Shown here: piece by piece, positions 7,146-8,867 of the stretch
Layout of the letters: each line of letters starts with the position of its first letter
Position numbering within the stretch: position 1 is the stretch's first letter
Made by a program: the position numbers and the translations under genes
Notes under the pieces: model-generated
Database searches by the model: none
What the model was told of the DNA's origin: nothing
The model's input: only the letters and a program-made list of their open reading frames with translations
NCBI GenBank assembly: GCA_947254665.1
Contig: CAMYEJ010000052.1
Span: 1-8,867 of the forward strand
Length of the DNA stretch: 8,867 nucleotides
Direction: 5' to 3'
DNA from: an uncultured Peptoniphilus sp.
Lineage (GTDB): Bacteria; Bacillota; Clostridia; Tissierellales; Peptoniphilaceae

Positions 7146-8258
7146 TTATTTTGCTATTCTAGTTGCGTTTACATAACGAGTTCCGTAGTACTTTTCGTTA
7201 AGTGAACTTATTACAACTTTTTTCTGGCCTGATGAAGCATGTATGAACTTACCTTCACCAATGTACATTCCCACGTGGGAAACTTGATTTGAAGATGTGG
7301 TAGCAAAGAATACTAAATCTCCTGCAACTAAATCTTCTTTTGCAACTTGTGTACCAAATCCTGAAAGTTCACGAGAACTTCTTGGCATATTTATCCCAAA
7401 TGTATTCTTGTAAATGTCATACATAAGACCTGAACAGTCATATGATCCGTTTCCAGCTGTACCATATACATATGGAGTATCAAGCTTAGTTAGAGCTATT
7501 GCTACAGCCTTGTTAGCCATGTCAGATGCCTTGCCGTCTTTGAAAGTTACAATACCATCAAATTGGTTTGTGCTTCCTCTCTTAGCTATTTCTTCTAGTT
7601 CTGCTTCGTCTTCTTGGATACTTTCTTCTGTGAAGTTTATAGTTTCACCAGATTTAAGATCTAGAACTGCAGGACTTAAATTGTAAAGTTTACCATTTAC
7701 ATTTATTGCAAAGAATTTATTTCTATAATCTACAAGATTTACCTTATCTCCAGCTTTTAAATCGATACTTCCATCTTTTGATGTAGCTTTAGCTTTTGTT
7801 TTTAAAGTCGCTACAGTTACATTTTCTTTAGAAGTTTCTTCTTTTAATGTAAGTGCTGATTTAGAAACACTGCCTTTAAAATTGTCTTGTGTTGCTACAA
7901 GCACAGTGTTGTCGTCAGTTGAAATTACAGTTACAACTTCTCCAACAAATAGGTTTCTTAAGATATTCCCAGAAGCATCCTTAAGTGTAGTTGGGTTTTT
8001 AACTGTATATGTGGTTATATCTTTTTCAGTTATTAATACTTTTTCCTTTGGAACAGTCACTCTTGCTGGCCCTTTTTTAACTAGATATCCGCCTTCAACT
8101 TCTTGTAATATTTCTGCCTTTTCTTCTAGTTCAAAGTATATTTTATTACCTGAATAGGTAGTCTGAACATGTTCATTTATGAAAACTCCAGTATCTCGTG
8201 CTCCAAGAGCTGCTGCCAAGCATAATGTCAATGCTGCGACAGTTGTTTTTTTATTCAT
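7146..8258 (-). CDS. Secreted NlpC/P60 peptidoglycan endopeptidase with SH3-like repeats
   Basis: A 370-residue exported cell-wall hydrolase. Residues 1-20 are a Sec signal peptide (NKK, then a hydrophobic core rich in Ala and Leu, possible cleavage after LGA). Three beta-rich segments, about 24-78, 82-138 and 147-202, look like diverged SH3 wall-binding repeats; the boundaries are approximate. An acidic linker (about 210-228) leads to the C-terminal NlpC/P60 domain (about 245-370) with the catalytic Cys275 in YDCSGLMY, His328 in SHVGMYIG and His340 in KFIHASS. The family cuts peptide stems of peptidoglycan, typically after D-Glu. AAGGAG lies 15 bases before the ATG, unusually far, but an in-frame TAA just upstream rules out a longer N-terminus. 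It has its own sigma-A-like promoter with a WalR-type box and its own terminator, so it is probably a single-gene unit controlled by cell-wall state. Confidence 0.93.
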   Translation of the reverse strand: MNKKTTVAALTLCLAAALGARDTGVFINEHVQTTYSGNKIYFELEEKAEILQEVEGGYLVKKGPARVTVPKEKVLITEKDITTYTVKNPTTLKDASGNILRNLFVGEVVTVISTDDNTVLVATQDNFKGSVSKSALTLKEETSKENVTVATLKTKAKATSKDGSIDLKAGDKVNLVDYRNKFFAINVNGKLYNLSPAVLDLKSGETINFTEESIQEDEAELEEIAKRGSTNQFDGIVTFKDGKASDMANKAVAIALTKLDTPYVYGTAGNGSYDCSGLMYDIYKNTFGINMPRSSRELSGFGTQVAKEDLVAGDLVFFATTSSNQVSHVGMYIGEGKFIHASSGQKKVVISSLNEKYYGTRYVNATRIAK

Positions 8259-8298
8259 AACTTAATATATTCACTCCTTAAATTATTTCACTGTCCAT

Positions 8299-8327
8299 AG
8301 TATAACAAAGTGGTAACAAAAAATCAA
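8299..8327 (-). promoter_or_regulatory. Sigma-A-type promoter of the NlpC/P60 gene
   Basis: Minus strand: -35 TTGATT (8327-8322), a 17-base spacer and -10 TATACT (8304-8299). Transcription should start near 8292, leaving a leader of about 34 bases that contains AAGGAG (8279-8274). Confidence 0.8.
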
Positions 8328-8339
8328 TAAAAAGTTACA
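8302..8339 (-). promoter_or_regulatory. WalR-like operator: TGTTAC-N5-TGTTAT plus an upstream half-site
   Basis: On the minus strand TGTTAC (8318-8313), CACTT and TGTTAT (8307-8302) exactly fit the WalR (YycF) consensus TGTWAH-N5-TGTWAH known from Bacillus and Staphylococcus. A further half-site, TGTAAC, lies at 8339-8334. Half-site starts are 21 and 11 bases apart, so all three face the same side of the helix. The paired box lies in the spacer and overlaps the -10, a placement usually linked to repression; the upstream half-site abuts the -35. WalR classically controls cell-wall hydrolase genes, which fits the gene downstream. The regulator itself is not in the window. Confidence 0.5.
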
Positions 8340-8343
8340 AAAT
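8328..8343. repeat. 16-base inverted repeat flanking rnpB, copy 1
   Basis: TAAAAAGTTACAAAAT on the plus strand is the exact reverse complement of 8766-8781. This copy directly abuts the -35 box of the NlpC/P60 promoter and includes the TGTAAC half-site of the WalR-like region. Confidence 0.6.
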
Positions 8344-8375
8344 AGTTAAGAAATTTTAATAATCTCTTAACTATT
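8341..8375 (-). terminator. AT-rich hairpin, probable terminator after rnpB
   Basis: AATAGTTAAGA and TCTTAACTATT form a perfect 11-bp stem around a 13-base loop. On the minus strand the stem is followed by TTGTAACTTTTTATTG, a broken T-rich tract. It lies about 30 bases past the RNase P RNA 3' end and just before the hydrolase promoter. The low-GC stem and interrupted T tract make it a weaker candidate than the other two terminators. Confidence 0.45.
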
Positions 8376-8388
8376 AGGTAAATATGTA

Positions 8389-8408
8389 TTGACAGATTCA
8401 TCTGTCAA
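8389..8408 (-). repeat. Perfect hairpin at the RNase P RNA 3' end
   Basis: TTGACAGA, a TGAA loop and TCTGTCAA give an 8-bp stem on the minus strand, starting at the last two bases of the P1 strand of the RNase P RNA. No T tract follows (TACATATTTACC), so it is not a canonical terminator. It may protect or define the RNA 3' end, or be a protein-binding dyad. Confidence 0.5.
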
Positions 8409-8730
8409 GTAAATCTATAAGCTGCGTTCTGTTTATTCGATCATCTATCTAGACCAATTGTTACCAATTGGTTCAAGCGACCTACCATTCCCGGAAAGCG
8501 CGAGCAACGCTTTTTACTCCTACTTGGTCTTGCTCCGAGTGGGGTTTACATAGCAGGTATATCTCTATACCTCTGGTGAGCTCTTACCTCACCTTTCCAC
8601 CCTTACCACGTGTGTGGCGGTATATCTCTGTTGCACTAGCCTTAGAGTCGCCTCCACCGGTCTCTCACCGGCACCCTTGCTCTGTGGAGCGCAGACTTTC
8701 CTCAGTTTCCTGCGATCGATGGATTTACTC
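8407..8730 (-). ncRNA. rnpB: RNase P RNA, bacterial class A
   Basis: The catalytic RNA of RNase P, which trims tRNA 5' leaders. Minus-strand landmarks in order: GAGGAAAGTC at the 5' side of the core; GCAACAGAGA; GGTAAGGGTG-like and GGTAAGAG segments; GTAAACCCCACTCGGAGCAA; GGTAGG, whose GGT pairs with the tRNA CCA end; GTCTAGATAGATGA; and ACAGAACGCAGCTTATAG near the 3' end. P1 pairs 8730-8722 with 8415-8407 (nine pairs) and sets both ends, giving about 324 bases. P2 is TCGATC with GATCGA. P4 pairs 8698-8690 with 8426-8419 and keeps the conserved bulged U. P14 (AGGTATA, GAGA loop) and P18 (CCAATTG, GTAA loop) have GNRA tetraloops. The separate P18 and the P16/P17-like hairpin mark class A rather than the class B of Bacillus. 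P3 and P12 are very short. A strong promoter lies directly upstream. Confidence 0.95.
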
Positions 8731-8735
8731 TTAAA

Positions 8736-8764
8736 ATTTTATCAGATAGAAATTTTATTTTCAA
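8736..8764 (-). promoter_or_regulatory. Promoter of rnpB
   Basis: Minus strand: -35 TTGAAA (8764-8759), a 17-base spacer and -10 TAAAAT (8741-8736), preceded by TGA to give an extended -10. The predicted start, about six bases downstream near 8730, coincides with the first base of helix P1, which supports both calls. Confidence 0.85.
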
Positions 8765-8765
8765 C

Positions 8766-8781
8766 ATTTTGTAACTTTTTA
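8766..8781. repeat. 16-base inverted repeat flanking rnpB, copy 2
   Basis: ATTTTGTAACTTTTTA on the plus strand is the exact reverse complement of 8328-8343. This copy is one base upstream of the rnpB -35 box. The A/T-rich ends could act as an UP element for RNA polymerase alpha subunits. Confidence 0.6.
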
Positions 8782-8867
8782 GATGATTTTTTTGAGTTTC
8801 TACAATTTTTATAGATTTTTTTGTCCTTAAATATTATTTTTATTAAGGAATTTCCCCTTACTTATAT
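8782..8867. other. AT-rich intergenic DNA upstream of rnpB with an inverted repeat
   Basis: No coding region or RNA gene is seen. TCCTTAA (8824-8830) and TTAAGGA (8843-8849) form a 7-bp dyad with a 12-base loop. Neither strand has a T tract in the right place, so it is not called a terminator. The gene upstream of rnpB is outside the window. Confidence 0.4.

Noticed and set aside
8386..8408. TTGACA at 8408-8403 as the -35 of an extra promoter for the hydrolase gene
   Set aside because: The only -10 candidate at a fair distance is CATATT, a poor match, while a much better promoter lies at 8299-8327. The TTGACA is explained by the hairpin arm.
8468..8814. Two plus-strand open frames of 88 and 66 codons
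   Set aside because: They lie on the opposite strand of the RNase P RNA gene and its promoter; the translations show no protein-like features.
1..8867. CRISPR array, insertion sequence, tRNA or integration site
   Set aside because: I saw no regularly spaced direct repeats, transposase or integrase motifs, or tRNA cloverleaf; composition is even along the window.

Overview
The window looks like part of the chromosome of a low-GC, Gram-positive, probably anaerobic Firmicute. Codon use is AT-rich, ribosome binding sites are strong AGGAGG type, promoters are sigma-A-like, intrinsic terminators are T-rich, and there is a YhaO/YhaN-type gene pair, a secreted NlpC/P60 hydrolase and a small PspC protein. 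A Clostridia/Tissierellia-like host is my guess; the species cannot be read from the sequence. Every supported gene is on the minus strand, so the order below follows transcription, from high to low coordinates.

8867-8300: About 100 bases of AT-rich upstream DNA lead into a strong promoter (8736-8764) and a class A RNase P RNA gene, rnpB (8407-8730). Two hairpins follow (8389-8408 and 8341-8375), the second a plausible terminator. A good promoter (8299-8327) then drives a secreted cell-wall hydrolase. It carries a perfect match to the WalR two-component operator plus a third half-site in helical phase.

8258-6871: The hydrolase (signal peptide, SH3-like repeats, NlpC/P60 domain) ends in a textbook terminator. 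A 58-residue PspC-domain membrane protein comes next, as a separate unit with its own -10 box, ribosome binding site and terminator.

6850-2358: A tight four-gene operon with overlapping start and stop codons. It encodes an SbcD/YhaO-like metallophosphoesterase, an SbcC/YhaN-like ABC-type ATPase, a second and unrelated metallophosphoesterase, and a CYTH-fold triphosphate enzyme. The ATPase has two transmembrane segments at the point in its coiled coil where Rad50/SbcC proteins carry a zinc hook, and it has no CxxC motif, so the complex is predicted to be membrane-tethered. The two downstream enzymes are translationally coupled to it, which suggests a joint role in nucleic acid or nucleotide processing; this is inference.

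2341-1: An extended -10 promoter drives phosphoenolpyruvate synthase, which runs off the left edge of the window with only a few C-terminal residues likely missing. It is metabolically unrelated to the operon upstream.

The observations most worth checking are the membrane-tethered nuclease/ATPase operon with its CYTH partner, the WalR-like box at the hydrolase promoter, a 16-base inverted element placed directly upstream of the -35 boxes of both rnpB and the hydrolase gene, and the compensated base changes in helix P4 of the RNase P RNA.
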